The notes below the pieces were generated by a model, which had not been told where the DNA came from, did not search any database, and saw only the letters and a list, made by a program, of their open reading frames with translations. From assembly GCA_032622095.1 (NCBI GenBank), contig CP136063.1, positions 117,448,723 through 117,512,722 of the forward strand: DNA of 64,000 bases. Reading direction: 5' to 3'. The position numbers and the translations under genes are program-made. This document shows, piece after piece, positions 23,523-34,574 of this stretch. This stretch comes from Siphonodentalium dalli (Eukaryota > Mollusca > Scaphopoda > Gadilida > Siphonodentaliidae). Each line of letters begins with the position of its first letter. Within the stretch, counting starts at the first letter, position 1.

Positions 23523-23895
23523 CCCAGAGGGCGACTTTAGTGACACTATCCTGCACAATGGGCTAGCATAACTAAATCCACCCTCTGGGGACCTCATTCT
23601 GCTAAGACCCTCAGCTGCTATGGCAGACCTAGGATAAGATTGATGTTCCGCAGTTGGAAGTTGATGTTTACCCATTGGGCACCTCAATTATCAATTTTAT
23701 CTTCTGCAAATTAGGGGATATAGAAACTTCCTAGAAGGGAAATGTAACTAAAAACAATGTTAATTTGATACTATAGATACTTCCCAGAAGATCAAGCCTA
23801 AGCAAAATGAGGTATCCAGAGGGTGAATTTGGTTATGCTAGCCCACTGTGTGGGATAGCATCACTAAATTCACCCTCTGGGAACCTCATTCTGCA
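23523..23895. mobile_element. MITE with nested palindromic ends
   Basis: The left end (23523-23605) and right end (23803-23882) are inverted repeats of each other. Each is also internally palindromic, built from CCCAGAGGGTGAATTTAGTG and its complement around GGGCTAGC. A second copy of the whole element lies at 59840-60165 and a lone arm at 58560-58620, so this is a real family. No transposase is encoded. Confidence 0.75.
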
Positions 23896-24239
23896 AAATG
23901 TCAAACACACTAAATTCAGGCAGTTTGTTTAAAATTGCTAGCAGTATGTTTATACAAGCTGTCAGTGACATATTATTCTAATCTAGATTAATGACCTGTG
24001 TTTCTCTCTGTTTATCCACAAAGAGATATCTGCAACTTTAAATAGAACAAGTATTAAAGTTGGAAGCTGGAAATGATATCCGTTGGAAGGGATATTGGTT
24101 GGGTGCAGGCCACTGCAGGGTGGGTGGATCTGGGCCATATGGGGGGGGGGGGTGGGTAATGGAATATTTCTGTAATTTCAGAAGATTAAAGATTATGGTG
24201 AAAATTCAAAAAATCTGAATTTGACCAAAACAAATTTGT

Positions 24240-24615
24240 TTTAAGTTATGTCACTGGCTCCGCCCACATTCGACTCATTTGAACAAATCTGAATAACAGT
24301 CCCCCGAGGACCCTTTGTACCAAATATGAACCCATTCGGCCAAATGAAATTTGAGAAGAAGTCGTTATAAGAATTACAGAGTTATGGCCCTGGCTTCGCA
24401 ACTATTCGACCCAGTGTCCTCATTTGAACAAATCTGAATGACAGTCACCTGGGGAACATCCACACCAAATATGAACCAATTCGGCATTACGGTTTCAGAG
24501 GAGAAGATGTTCAAAGAAATGTTCACGGACGGATGGACGGACGGATTGACGATGGACGACGGACGAGGAGTGATGACTATAGCTCCACCGGAGACTTCGT
24601 CTCATGTGAGCTAAA
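24240..24615. repeat. Tandem repeat ending in GGACGGACGG block
   Basis: Two to three further units of the 22970-23460 family are followed by ATGGACGGACGGATTGACGA, then GGACGACGGACGAGGAGTGA and ACTTCGTCTCATGTGAGCTA. GGACGG-rich tails ending in a GTGAGCTAAAA string are, to my knowledge, widespread in mollusc genomes. Confidence 0.6.
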
Positions 24616-24619
24616 AACT

Positions 24620-25840
24620 AACCACGATTGAACATAGCTCCATTAACGGTTTGACAGACTCATATAATAGTGTATGTCGCAAGCATATGAACGCATGCAT
24701 ACACTAGATAAATATATCAACATCACTTGGTGTGGAATATATACACAAAACCGCACGGTGTGGTACTGTTGTTACTGTATATCGGACGATTGCAATGAGT
24801 GAGGACAGCACGACGTGTGTGTGTCGCTGACATTTAACCAATACCGCACGTTTGGCATGGAATAAATACACAAAACCCCAATCGCGAGTTGTTACTGTTT
24901 TCATAATGTTATCCTTACGCAATTGCTTGTCCAACATATTCTAACTGGCCCCTCCGCCGTTGTCTCAAAATGGGTGTTGCCTAACTCTGTTTCTGCAATG
25001 AACCGCAAAATTTCAAGTTCAAGACTCATATATTTAACCACAAAACATGGAAATCTTAAGCATTTTAACGACATTTATTGTAATTTTCTTGCAATAATTG
25101 ACATATCTGTTTAAATTTAAAAGACTCCAAACACCATCGGCACCAAAACTCATGGCAGTCATACCAGGCAGCATCGAAAACATTGCACCAAATTACTGGT
25201 TGTCACAACTTTAAAACTGGATATTTTTTTTATTGTTTTCAATACGTTCCTACATCTATCATTTTTAAACTGTGCTACTACATCAATAAATAACTTCAGT
25301 TTGTATTCTAGGATTAGTTGATCAATGTCGCAACCATGTGGACACTCCTTCCGGAATTACGATAGATTCCTACTTAGGAACGCATTGTGAAATTTGGATA
25401 TAGCCATGATTAAACTATATTAACGGATTAACAGATTATTGCCATAGTGTATGTCGCAGGCATATGGACGCACTTGCCATTGTATCAATACCACATGATC
25501 GGTATGAAATATGTATACAAAAACGCATGTCTGTGTTCATGTCGCAAGTTGATAGGACAAGTGTAATGGCGTAATGATAACTTGACACATCCCAAGTCTA
25601 GAATGCATTGTGAAATTAAGAAATAGCAATGCCTTACAACTTAGCAGACTCTTGCCACATTTTATGTCACAAGCATATGGACGCACTTGCCACTAATATA
25701 ACAATATGATACGTTGGTATGAACTATGTACACAAAACGGCATGGGTGTGTTACTATCGCAAGTTTATAGGACGAGTGCAATTGCGTAAGGATAGGACAA
25801 TCAGTGAAATACCCTACGTGGTATCCTTACGTGATCGCAC
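24620..25840. repeat. Diffuse repeats around TATGTCGCAAGCATATGGACGC
   Basis: Similar 200-350-bp blocks recur near 24650-24930, 25320-25560 and 25600-25800, marked by TATGTCGCA.GCATATGGACG, CACTTGCCA, ATGAAATATGTATACAAAA and TAGGACAAGTGCAAT. A related fragment occurs at 22405-22480. No protein frame is conserved across units. Confidence 0.5.
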
Positions 25841-26033
25841 GTCATAAAGTTTCGGCCAGTAACACACTGTACTGTTGTGATTACCACACGCTCTGCACAC
25901 ATCTCCAACTGACCCCCTGTCTCTACATTTCTGCAAGACAGGCGCTGGCTAACACAGTTCCTTCAGCTGAATCGCGAAATTTCATCTTGGCAACTCGTCG
26001 AGTTAACCAAAAACACTGGACATTTTAAGCCCT

Positions 26034-26078
26034 GTAGTGATATAAAATCACTACCGTGTAGTGATATAAAATCACTAC
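26034..26078. repeat. Two tandem 21-bp palindromes
   Basis: GTAGTGATATAAAATCACTA plus C occurs twice, at 26034-26054 and 26058-26078, separated by CGT. Each copy forms an 8-bp stem, and the pair forms a larger cruciform. A related half (ATATCACTGATAT) follows. It could be a transposon end or a protein-binding dyad; its role is unknown. Confidence 0.6.
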
Positions 26079-26224
26079 AATGTTTAAAATATCACTGATA
26101 TTGTTTGTATTTGTCCTGGGATAATTTCCATGTTTACATCTATCACAAATTCATACCTTCTAAAGAAGTTCAACACTGAACTAAATTACTGATAAATCAA
26201 CACATTTTAATAATTTATACACCT

Positions 26225-26985
26225 GTCACCAAGGCGGGGGGGGGGGGGGGGGGGGGCTCGTGCACGTTTTAGCTAAAAAAAATGGGTACTGGGCTTACTC
26301 ACCGAGGACCCACCCCCCATGTGCAAACATTCAGTTAGCCTTCATGTGCCAACCTACATTCATATTTTATACCAATACAACGTTTTGTATTGAATAAAGG
26401 TATAAATAATGTGTTTTATTTATATTATTGAGAAGATAAAATCACATGATAATAACCAGAAACAGTGATATACAGATCAATTTGGGGTCAATTTGATTAA
26501 GGTTGTAGATTTTGGGATTAATTTGTTAACACAATAGGGTTGTATGATGAGTTCACAAGTTAATTGCGTTACACTAATGCTTATTATTCAAGCTACTTGT
26601 AATTATTATACAAACAAAACAGCGAGATGCAGGTGAACAGTAAGTGACACATCCTTTGACTTTATTAATTTGATGCCTCTGATTGATCCAACAACTAAGA
26701 ACAGAATAAGATGTGTATAATTCACAACAAAATTAACACAAGTGTGTACTATTATTCATCTTTATTATTTAAGAAAAACAACTGGAAAAAATAATATAAA
26801 AGCACAGATGTGTTTGAGTATCTTCTCCTATTATACAGGATCGAAAGATGTGATTGTATTCACCTTCCAAATGCTCAAAAATGAGGGTGGGCTTATCTAC
26901 GAGGACCATCCCATATTTTATTTAGGGTAAAACCCCAGATTGGGCTTATCTTCGATGGTGGGCTTACTGACAGGTGTATATAGTA
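26225..26985. repeat. G-run repeat family (TGGGCTTAC..GAGGACC type), two pieces
   Basis: At 26225-26340 a run of about 22 G is followed by AAAAAAAATGGGTACTGGGC then TTACTCACCGAGGACCC. At 26880-26985 there is GGGTGGGCTTATCTACGAGGA and, inverted, ATTGGGCTTATCTTCGATGG. The same unit occurs at 50950-51050 and, in more diverged form, at 44490-44560. The run length may be unreliable. Confidence 0.5.
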
Positions 26986-28080
26986 TGTGTGCTAAACTAG
27001 AGTTTGGTGGGGGTAAACAGGTTTGGTAGGGAGGCCCAATTACAATCAGCTTGGCCTATTGGTATTTATGGCTCAACTCAGTCCCCTGGAACATGACAAG
27101 CATTGCAAGAATAAAAATAATACTACCGGTATTTCATTCTAATAACAATATACCCCATTGTGATATTCTGGTTTGTTGGTGATTTTGGAATTAGTTTAAA
27201 ATATTGTGATCATATTGTTGGAACCAATATTTTATTAATCAGAAGGCAATCACATCATCTAGGAGTCTTTGTGTCTTCTTTGATTACACTTTCTGTAAGA
27301 CATACACCTTCAAGTGTAAATTACATGGCGTATTCCAAACGTTATACTGTTATACAACAAGAGTTATGCTCTTCAGAATTTAAGGAGTGTATATTATCTT
27401 TAGAACAAGTGAATAAATAGCCTGTATATTTATAAGATGTTTTGCACTGGAGCAAAGAAATATGCATGAGCATCCTGTGTTATTTCATTTTGTGACGACA
27501 GGTTCAAGAATCACAATATGTGCAATGTACACGTGGAAGCCTTGCATTGCCTCCACCACAAAGGTATCCATTGCACATAGGACTACTTCAAATAATTTGG
27601 AAAGAAAGTGTTTCCTATATCTTGCATTTCCCAACACTTCATTCTAGTATTATGAGGAAGCTGGAATGGCCAATTCTTTAACAATCTCGGTTCCGGTTTT
27701 GTCAGTTCATGTCGATATTGTCTTTGCCAGTAACACACATTCCATCATGAGAGCTCATAGGGACACATAGAAACTATTGGCTTTGACCTGTGTGTCATCA
27801 TAGTCAGACATGATACGACAGTTCCATTTAATCACTGCTTGAGAATGTGAATTTTACACCGGTTCAATGAAGTTGTCTGACACCATTTTGCAAATTTAGT
27901 CAGAAACAAGTACATGTCAGATCAGAGTTGAACTTCTGATAGTTTGTGCTATATTAAAGCAAAACAAAATGTCGTATGATTTTCCACGGCACACGCTAGG
28001 CCTACAATTTGACCCGTAACTGGTGCCCGATATTTGTCTTACGATACATATCACATCATGTGCGGCGCGCTTTATCATGT

Positions 28081-28259
28081 TTAACCACAGTTACTGGACA
28101 TAAAGTCCCAAAAATAAGGTTTTAATCGAGTTTAGAAATCGGTATCCTTATATAACGATACTTCGTTATATAAGGATACTTCGTTATATAAGGATACCGA
28201 TTACTAAACTCGATTAAAACCTTATTTTTGGGACTTTATGTCCAGTAACTGTGGTTTAA
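28081..28259. mobile_element. Near-perfect fold-back element, about 78-bp arms
   Basis: The left arm (28081-28158) runs from TTAACCACAGTTACTGGACA through GGTTTTAATCGAGTTTAG to TATCCTTATATAACGA. The right arm (28181-28259) is its reverse complement with about one mismatch and one extra base. The 22-bp loop carries a third copy of TCGTTATATAAGGATA. The near identity suggests recent insertion, hairpin-mediated correction or strong constraint. No coding potential. Confidence 0.85.
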
Positions 28260-28429
28260 CTCGAAGTGCATCACCATGTAGTTGAAGATGATGTGCCATT
28301 TGGCATTGCAATTTTAGCAAATGTTGTCAATCATTGAATCAATTTACCAGATTGTTTTCTCAAGTTTCAACACAAACTATCAATAAACTGTCCTTACTGT
28401 GGTGTACCAGTGCAAACCAGTGTGTTGTA

Positions 28430-30760
28430 TGATCTGTCTGTATCTGTATATGGTACGTCCTTAGTGACCAAATCTGGCTTTTGCAGGACGGTGGGAGGAG
28501 CGCTATTGATGTTCTCCCACGGCCGACTTGAATGTATCTAAGTCGGCAGCGTTGACTGTGGTATCGTCCAGATGGTTCCAGTCAATCACTGTTCTTGGAA
28601 AGAAGGAGTTTCCAAATTGATCCGTGTTTGTCGGGATCTGTTCGAATGCACTTTCGTTGTTTACAGTCCGTTTTTCTACGATGTTATCACTAACAAAATC
28701 CTCGAACTGTTTAGCTTTCCTCTTTCTTCTTGGTTTATAGTTCGTTAGGTAGTTTTCAGGTTTTATACCCGGTGCCGACCCCTTAACCACCTTATAAAAT
28801 AGTGCTAGTCTCTGCTCTGATCTTCTTGATTCTAGTGATGGTAACTCTAGATTCTTGAGCATGGTTGTCACACAAACTTTTTCTCTTGATCGGTAGTCTT
28901 GTTTGATGAATCGCGCTGCTCTTCGTTGGACCCTCTCTAGTTTTGATTTGTCTTTCTCGTAGTATGGGTCCCAGATTGTTGCTGCGTATTCTAGTTGGGG
29001 GCGAACAAGTGCTATATATGATGTTTTCCTGAAGTCCATTGGGCAGTGTCTCAGGTTTCGTCGAATGAAGCCCAGGGTTGAATTTGATTTCTTTGTGATG
29101 GTATCTATGTGGTGCTGCCATGTCATGTCGTTTGCGAATTGGACACCGAGGTAGGGGTTGTGATTTACCTCTTGTAGGAATTGTCCCGCTAGTTGGTAGA
29201 AGCGTTGGCTTTTCTGCTTTAGGCTCATGATGTAGCATTTGGATGGATTGAAACGCATTCCCCATTTTATGGCCCACTGTTCTAGGTTACATAGGTCCTG
29301 TTGTAGTATTTCATGATCTTTATAGCTATTTATCTGTCGGTAGAGCAGGCAATCATCTGCGAACAATCGGACTTGTGATTTTACAGTGTCCGGTAGGTCG
29401 TTGATGTGGCATAGGAAGAGGAGCGGTCCTAACACTGTTCCTTGTGGTACCCCTGATAATACCTCTGCCTCTTCAGAGAAATCTCCTTCCAGTGCCACTC
29501 TCATCTTTCTTTCTTTTAAGAATGACATTAGCCACTGGTGGATCGGGCCTGTGATTCCGTAGTGTTTTAGCTTGACTAGTAGGCTGTCATGAGGCATAGT
29601 GTCAAAGGCCTTAGAGAAGTCAAGGATGGCCATATCTATCTGCTTCTTCTTGTCAAGTGAATTTAGGATGTCATGTGTAGTCACTGCCAGTTGGGTTTCG
29701 CAGGAGTATCCACTACGGAAGCCATGGTTTATATTTGTTAGGATATTGTATTTTTCCAGATGTTCAAGGATGTGGCGGCAGATGAGGTGTTCCAGCATCT
29801 TGCATGGTACTGATGTTAGGGAGACTGGTCGGTAGTTCTCTGCTAGGTGTCTATCTCCTTTCTTGTATACCGGTGCTATGTTAGCGCTGCGCCAGTCGAT
29901 TGGTAATGTACCTGTGTCCAGTGAGTGTTGAAAGATTAGTCTGAAGGCAGGTGCCAGTTGTTTTGCATACTTCTTCAAGAACATGTTGGGTATTCCATCT
30001 GGGCCAGATGCTTTTGAGGGGTTCAATCTCTTCAGCAAGGCTTCAACTCCGTTCACTGCCACTGTTAGTTTGCCGATGTTATCGCATTTGGGTTTTAGGT
30101 CTGGTACAGGTGGTTGGTGTTTGGTAAATACTGAGTGGAATTGCTTTACTAGGACTTCTGCTTTGCCTTTTGAGTCTTCAACTAGTTTTCCGAGATGTTT
30201 TAGTGGTGATACTCCGATGTTGTCCTGTCGTCTGCTTTTAACATAGTTCCAAAAGGGCTTCGTTGTCTTTTTCTCCAATCCTTCTTTAATCTTTGTGTTG
30301 ATGTGATTCCATTCTGCCCTCCTCATTTCCCGTTTACAATCTCTCTGAATCGTCCGATAGTTGGTCCAGATGTTGGTCTTCTTTGCTTGATTGTACAGTC
30401 GTCGTTTCTTCCTGAGTAGTTTTCTGATCTTGTGGTTCACCCATGGGGTATTGTGTTTCGGTGATATGAGATTCGATGGTATGTGTTGGTCCATAGCTCC
30501 AAGGATCCCGTTCTTTATGTGTGTCCACATGTCCTCTATGGTGGCGTTCTTTATCGTTCGCAGTTCTTCTCCCATTATTTGCAGGTCTAGTCCTAATTGC
30601 GTCCAGTCAGCCTTTTTGTACATATAGCACTTTCTTGGTTTTGTACGTTGGTATCTGGGTTTAATGTCTATATCGGTGATGACAATTGAGTGGTCTGAGA
30701 TGCCTGGTATGCTGTTAGATGACTTAACCAGTGTGGCATTGTTGGCGATTTCCCAACTGC
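28430..30760 (-). mobile_element. LINE, 5'-truncated in the endonuclease, RT frame intact
   Basis: The element is bounded on the right by loss of similarity just upstream of the endonuclease tail (near 30746). On the left it is bounded by a short 3' region that ends around a TACAGATACAGACAGA tail (28430-28455 on the minus strand). Non-LTR elements normally truncate at the 5' end, as here. No target-site duplication could be fixed. Confidence 0.75.
28503..30746 (-). CDS. LINE ORF2 protein, partial (endonuclease tail plus complete RT)
   Basis: The frame is open for about 747 codons; a Met lies at 30623, but the frame continues upstream to 30746. Domains in order: endonuclease tail with NSIPGISDHSIV (the SDH motif), a basic linker, RT fingers (NPSKASGPDGIPN, NYRPVSLTS), palm A (AILDFSKAFDTMPHD), GVPQGTVLGPLLFL, the catalytic LFADDCLLY, then thumb and C-terminal region ending SAVGEHQ. 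The catalytic aspartates are present. It resembles the Jockey/CR1/L2 group. It would copy element RNA at a nicked target in the nucleus. Without an endonuclease core this copy should be unable to mobilise itself, but no stop or frameshift interrupts the frame, so it is young. Confidence 0.85.
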   Translation of the reverse strand, partial: ANNATLVKSSNSIPGISDHSIVITDIDIKPRYQRTKPRKCYMYKKADWTQLGLDLQIMGEELRTIKNATIEDMWTHIKNGILGAMDQHIPSNLISPKHNTPWVNHKIRKLLRKKRRLYNQAKKTNIWTNYRTIQRDCKREMRRAEWNHINTKIKEGLEKKTTKPFWNYVKSRRQDNIGVSPLKHLGKLVEDSKGKAEVLVKQFHSVFTKHQPPVPDLKPKCDNIGKLTVAVNGVEALLKRLNPSKASGPDGIPNMFLKKYAKQLAPAFRLIFQHSLDTGTLPIDWRSANIAPVYKKGDRHLAENYRPVSLTSVPCKMLEHLICRHILEHLEKYNILTNINHGFRSGYSCETQLAVTTHDILNSLDKKKQIDMAILDFSKAFDTMPHDSLLVKLKHYGITGPIHQWLMSFLKERKMRVALEGDFSEEAEVLSGVPQGTVLGPLLFLCHINDLPDTVKSQVRLFADDCLLYRQINSYKDHEILQQDLCNLEQWAIKWGMRFNPSKCYIMSLKQKSQRFYQLAGQFLQEVNHNPYLGVQFANDMTWQHHIDTITKKSNSTLGFIRRNLRHCPMDFRKTSYIALVRPQLEYAATIWDPYYEKDKSKLERVQRRAARFIKQDYRSREKVCVTTMLKNLELPSLESRRSEQRLALFYKVVKGSAPGIKPENYLTNYKPRRKRKAKQFEDFVSDNIVEKRTVNNESAFEQIPTNTDQFGNSFFPRTVIDWNHLDDTTVNAADLDTFKSAVGEHQ

Positions 30761-31729
30761 ATTATCACGGTGAAATCCATTTTACCATCTTCGTGTGGCA
30801 GTTTTCTATCAGTGGAAAAGTTAACAATATCGATTCAATCGTGAATCGGTTTCAGTTTGGTCTACAAAAAAATCTGGTTTCGATAACTGGCACCCTTTAA
30901 AAGACTTTGTAAGTTTGTTTATAAATTAACCCTTTAATTGAACACATATAAATCACAGATATATTGAAATGTATAATTGATTCGTTCAGAATTGAATTTC
31001 GAAGTTTATTGCATGAGTGATGAGAGACTCAGTCAGTGACTGAGTAAGCGACTCAGGTCAGATTCAGTCACTGCATGAGTCTGCCCTGGCCTGGAATTGC
31101 TGAATCACTGTGAATGTGTTACATTCGCGGACAAACAATGCTCATATAGTCTATATACTCATAACTCACCTTCTATAGCATGTGTAGGCAGGTTTGTTTC
31201 GGTCATCTCGTGTGTGGTAATTCCTCTAATGGGCGAGCAATAACGCCGAGGTGGTGCATGATTTTCAGAAACTGTTTGAATGTTATTATTTATCTAACAA
31301 CCATCCGTGACTGGACTAACGTTAATTCTGATTGGGTTAGATAAATGCGATTATCCAATCGCTGCATATGTGACTCGGAAAGACGAGATCAAGAGTTCAA
31401 AGAGCGTGTCAAAGGTCAGATATTTTTAGAAACACATTTTTTCGTTTAACAGTATTGCAGATTCAATGACCTCCCAGCGTCGAGTGTGTGTATGCCTTAC
31501 TTACAGAGCCCACTACGGGCTGGGCCTTCGGCCCAGGCCTACGTGGTCATATAAAAATTAAATAAATACACAAAGACTGAAGTAACACAAATGCCGATTT
31601 GAAAACATACACATGGACAAGAATATAACTTTATAAATATTTAGAGCGTATATACACTACTTCTTCGTTATATATTTGATTTATATTTGGCACATGTCAA
31701 ATTATTGTTCCGACATTTCGGCTTGCTTA
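30761..31729. other. Gene-free stretch right of the LINE
   Basis: No coding signal. A small hairpin CTGGGCCTTCGGCCCAG lies near 31520. A run of GACTCAGTCAGTGACTGAGT (about 31025-31045) is a short imperfect palindrome. Confidence 0.35.
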
Positions 31730-32275
31730 CAATATTTTACAAAATGGCCGGTTTTGGAAAATTGCAATTTGCTTCCGGGTTGATGAAACTGATTATTTCA
31801 ATAAATACGAGAGATACGATGCCGTGGGGTGGCATGATTTGTTTGGACGGGTCATTAAACAATTCTGCTTCTAATGATGTATAATATATATATTTTACTT
31901 ACAGTTGAGAGTTTATTTTGAAGCGAAAGTCGATGTTAAACGCTTACTCTTTGACCCAGTTTAGCGGACACCAACTCGAACGAGTGAAATTTTACAGCCG
32001 GTTTGCGTCAGACCTGTGCTCTTAATCGGAGTTTTTCTTAACCAATTTGTATAGGGGATACACCAAATTTAAGAGTAATAACATGTCTTTCTACCTATAT
32101 ATGAGGCATGTATGTAACAAATTTGTTTCGGTGTATTTTGAACCTGATTGTGGACTTTGTAAAAATGATAACAAATTAGGCCGGGCCGAGTTGAATAACT
32201 TTCTATAGTATTAAGTACTGTTGGGGTGGGGTAAATATTTGTTCTGGGGACCTGTGCTTTTGAGCGCGTTTTGAA
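31730..32275 (+). repeat. 0.54-kb dispersed repeat, plus-oriented copy with 46-codon ORF
   Basis: Inverted partner of 21110-21645. The ORF 31744-31884 starts MAGFGKLQFASGLMKL and ends NNSASNDV, the same ending and length as in the other copy. About two thirds of residues agree and there is no frameshift, although the flanking repeat has several indels. It may be the terminal part of a larger mobile element. Confidence 0.7.
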
Positions 32276-32741
32276 AGCTTATCAGACGGCTGTCACATTT
32301 CGTACACGTGTTTCCTTGGTTAATTTATTCCTTTCGCAATATTATTTGTTATTGTTCCACCAGGTTCTCGAAATTACCACGGAGGCATCACACACATGAT
32401 TCGCGCACTCATTTGTTTTCACCAAGTGACCCCGAGCTGGAACTCCATTAACGATACGCGCGTATACACTGCTGTCGCATCCGCTATTAATTGGGTGTAT
32501 CTTAATGTGTGAATCTCCTCAGCCTGTTTGAAGCCATCAATAGTAGTCTGCTTTTGGACAGATATAACACTCTCTTGTTTCTAACACCAATATGAAGGAG
32601 TTTACTTGTCGCAGCTCCACTAATAATACCACACCCTGGTGCATGGTATGAGTGTTTATGGGAGCGCCGGCTTCAACTACCATCGGCTATCATACATAAT
32701 TATGTCCTGATTACCATAACTTTTACCACTTTTTTCACTAG

Positions 32742-33170
32742 CTATCCACCATTCCTCATCACCAATCTTTGTTTCATTTTGCTATTTGCCACACGACACC
32801 ACCATCGACCGAGTTCTTCTTCCATGTAAGTGAATGACGTTTGACTCAAACTGTCAACATCCATTGTGGCCAGCATATCTTTGAGACGAGCTACACCTCC
32901 TCCAGTAGCCACAATCCACCAAATTGCACGGATATTTCTGTCAAAACGTTTTGACCCATTACTGCTTTCCACCCACATCTGTACTTGTTAAATGACACGA
33001 CTTTAAACATCCATTGTAACGAGCACCAATGATAGAAGCCAATCCACAAGACTTCATCTCAGAAACAAGTTGAAACGGTGATTTTCCTCCTTTCCCTAAC
33101 TCTACAGCTTTTCCACACAATGCAATATGCATCGTTATGCCATTAACAATATGTTCGAATATCCATATTC
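32742..33170 (-). pseudogene. Relic of a Mutator-like transposase-type domain
   Basis: The upstream part on the minus strand (about 33170-33020) reads KAVELGKGGKSPFQLVSEMK, then CGLASIIGARYNGCLKSC. The downstream part (32978-32742) reads SSNGSKRFDRNIRAIWWIVA, then TGGGVARLKDMLATMDVDSL and QTSFTYMEEELGRWWCRV. The layout (Cys-containing start, RFDxNxRA, TGGG, SLSQxSF, ExELGxWW) matches, from memory, the Mutator-like transposase-related domain common in invertebrate genomes. Frame breaks separate the pieces and no DDE core is visible. Alternative: a host gene derived from such a domain; decay argues against it. Confidence 0.45.
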
Positions 33171-34140
33171 ATGAGTTTATATTCTGCTAAGGGAGTCTCT
33201 TGGTATTTCGTAATAGTCATTTTGAGTGGAATCTCATTGGAAACAGAACACTATTACCAACGAGTCGGCTGATAGCGTTTAGTTTTCTTTAGCAGTCTCA
33301 TTGTTAGAATTAAACGAGCAGTTTGATTTTTCAGACTTGTCTATTTTGATGCTCAATGGTATAGTTTCTCTGCTGGAAAAGTCTTTGACAGTAGCTCACT
33401 AGACTGGCTATTTATAACTGTTTCTTCCCACCAGAACACCAAATCTTCGAGGTTTCCGCTTCAAGATGAAGAGAAGATTGTTCTAAGGGTGGAGTAATGA
33501 CACAAAACTGTTTACCAGGTAGACACACATATTCCTCCTTGTATAATTATCATCATATTATTTGCACATTTCGAGTCAAGAAATTCACTATTTATACTTA
33601 TTTTTACAACATTGTTCGAATTACAAATTATTCGAACGATTAAAAAAGCAGTACACTATATGAATTGAACATAATGTAGAATTGCTATATACCATTGACA
33701 TTATTGCATTTTTATAGCTATACTTGCCTGAGGTACTTTGGATTTCTTGACAAATTATGCGGTATGTTTCTGGTGCATTTGTTCATTAATTTTGCAAAGT
33801 GTTATCAATATTAATAATTGTTGCCCATGTGTCGACCTATGCCGATACATTGTCAATATAAACATTTCAGTACTTACCATACCGACATTTTTCCTAATAC
33901 ACCGGGTGACTGATTTGATGATCACATACCAGATTTCCGTATAAACTAGAAACTCACTGTTTTACTTGTTTTAGATTGTGTTTGTGACCCCCCCCCCCTG
34001 GATACATGTGTAATATTAGACGATTCTCGTGTGTTTTGGTAATAATAACTCAAATGTGTTTCAATAACAGTTTCAATAAAATGTGTGTTGTTTGAATCGT
34101 TGGAAGTGTTAGGATAGAATCTATACCATTTTAAGCTCAA
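33171..34140. other. Gene-free stretch
   Basis: No recognisable ORF. A minus-strand continuation of the Mutator-like relic may extend to about 33300. A C-run (33991-34000) is present. Confidence 0.3.
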
Positions 34141-34574
34141 CTTGACGAAGTCTAGTTTGAGCTATCGCAATGAGTTGTCGTCCATCGTCCGTCAGTGCGT
34201 ACATACGACCGCCAGTTGTGAAGCCGTGAGCGCGTGCGTCCGTCAACAAGTTATGTTAGCACCCCATACAGTTCACATCTATCACCCGATCGTCACCAAA
34301 AGTCATGTAGATCTTCGGGGTGATCTCCAGATGGGAGACTACTATGTGGACCGAAATTTATTAAAAACATGGCCACCGACAGCCATCTTTGATTTCATAT
34401 TTTGAAACCATCGGCAAAACATACTGTCCGTAGTTTTTGGAGAATTGTTTTGAAAATGTTCATGCATATTTAGAATCACATCAAAATTAGAGTGGTTTTC
34501 GATGAAAAACATGGCCGCCAGTAGCCATCTTGGATTTTACTATTTGTATGTGTAATCACGTGACACACCATACA
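34141..34574. repeat. ATGGCCGCCAGC-family repeat, split by a LINE
   Basis: The repeat begins near CTAGTTTGAGCTATCGCAAT, passes through GTCCATCGTCCGTCAGTGCG and GATCTTCGGGGTGATCTCCA, and contains two AACATGGCC.CC.AGCCATCTT units (about 34367 and 34508). It resumes after the LINE at 36399-36480. Other copies are at 38020-38790, 44230-44500, 44930-45060 and 46910-46945. Confidence 0.7.
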
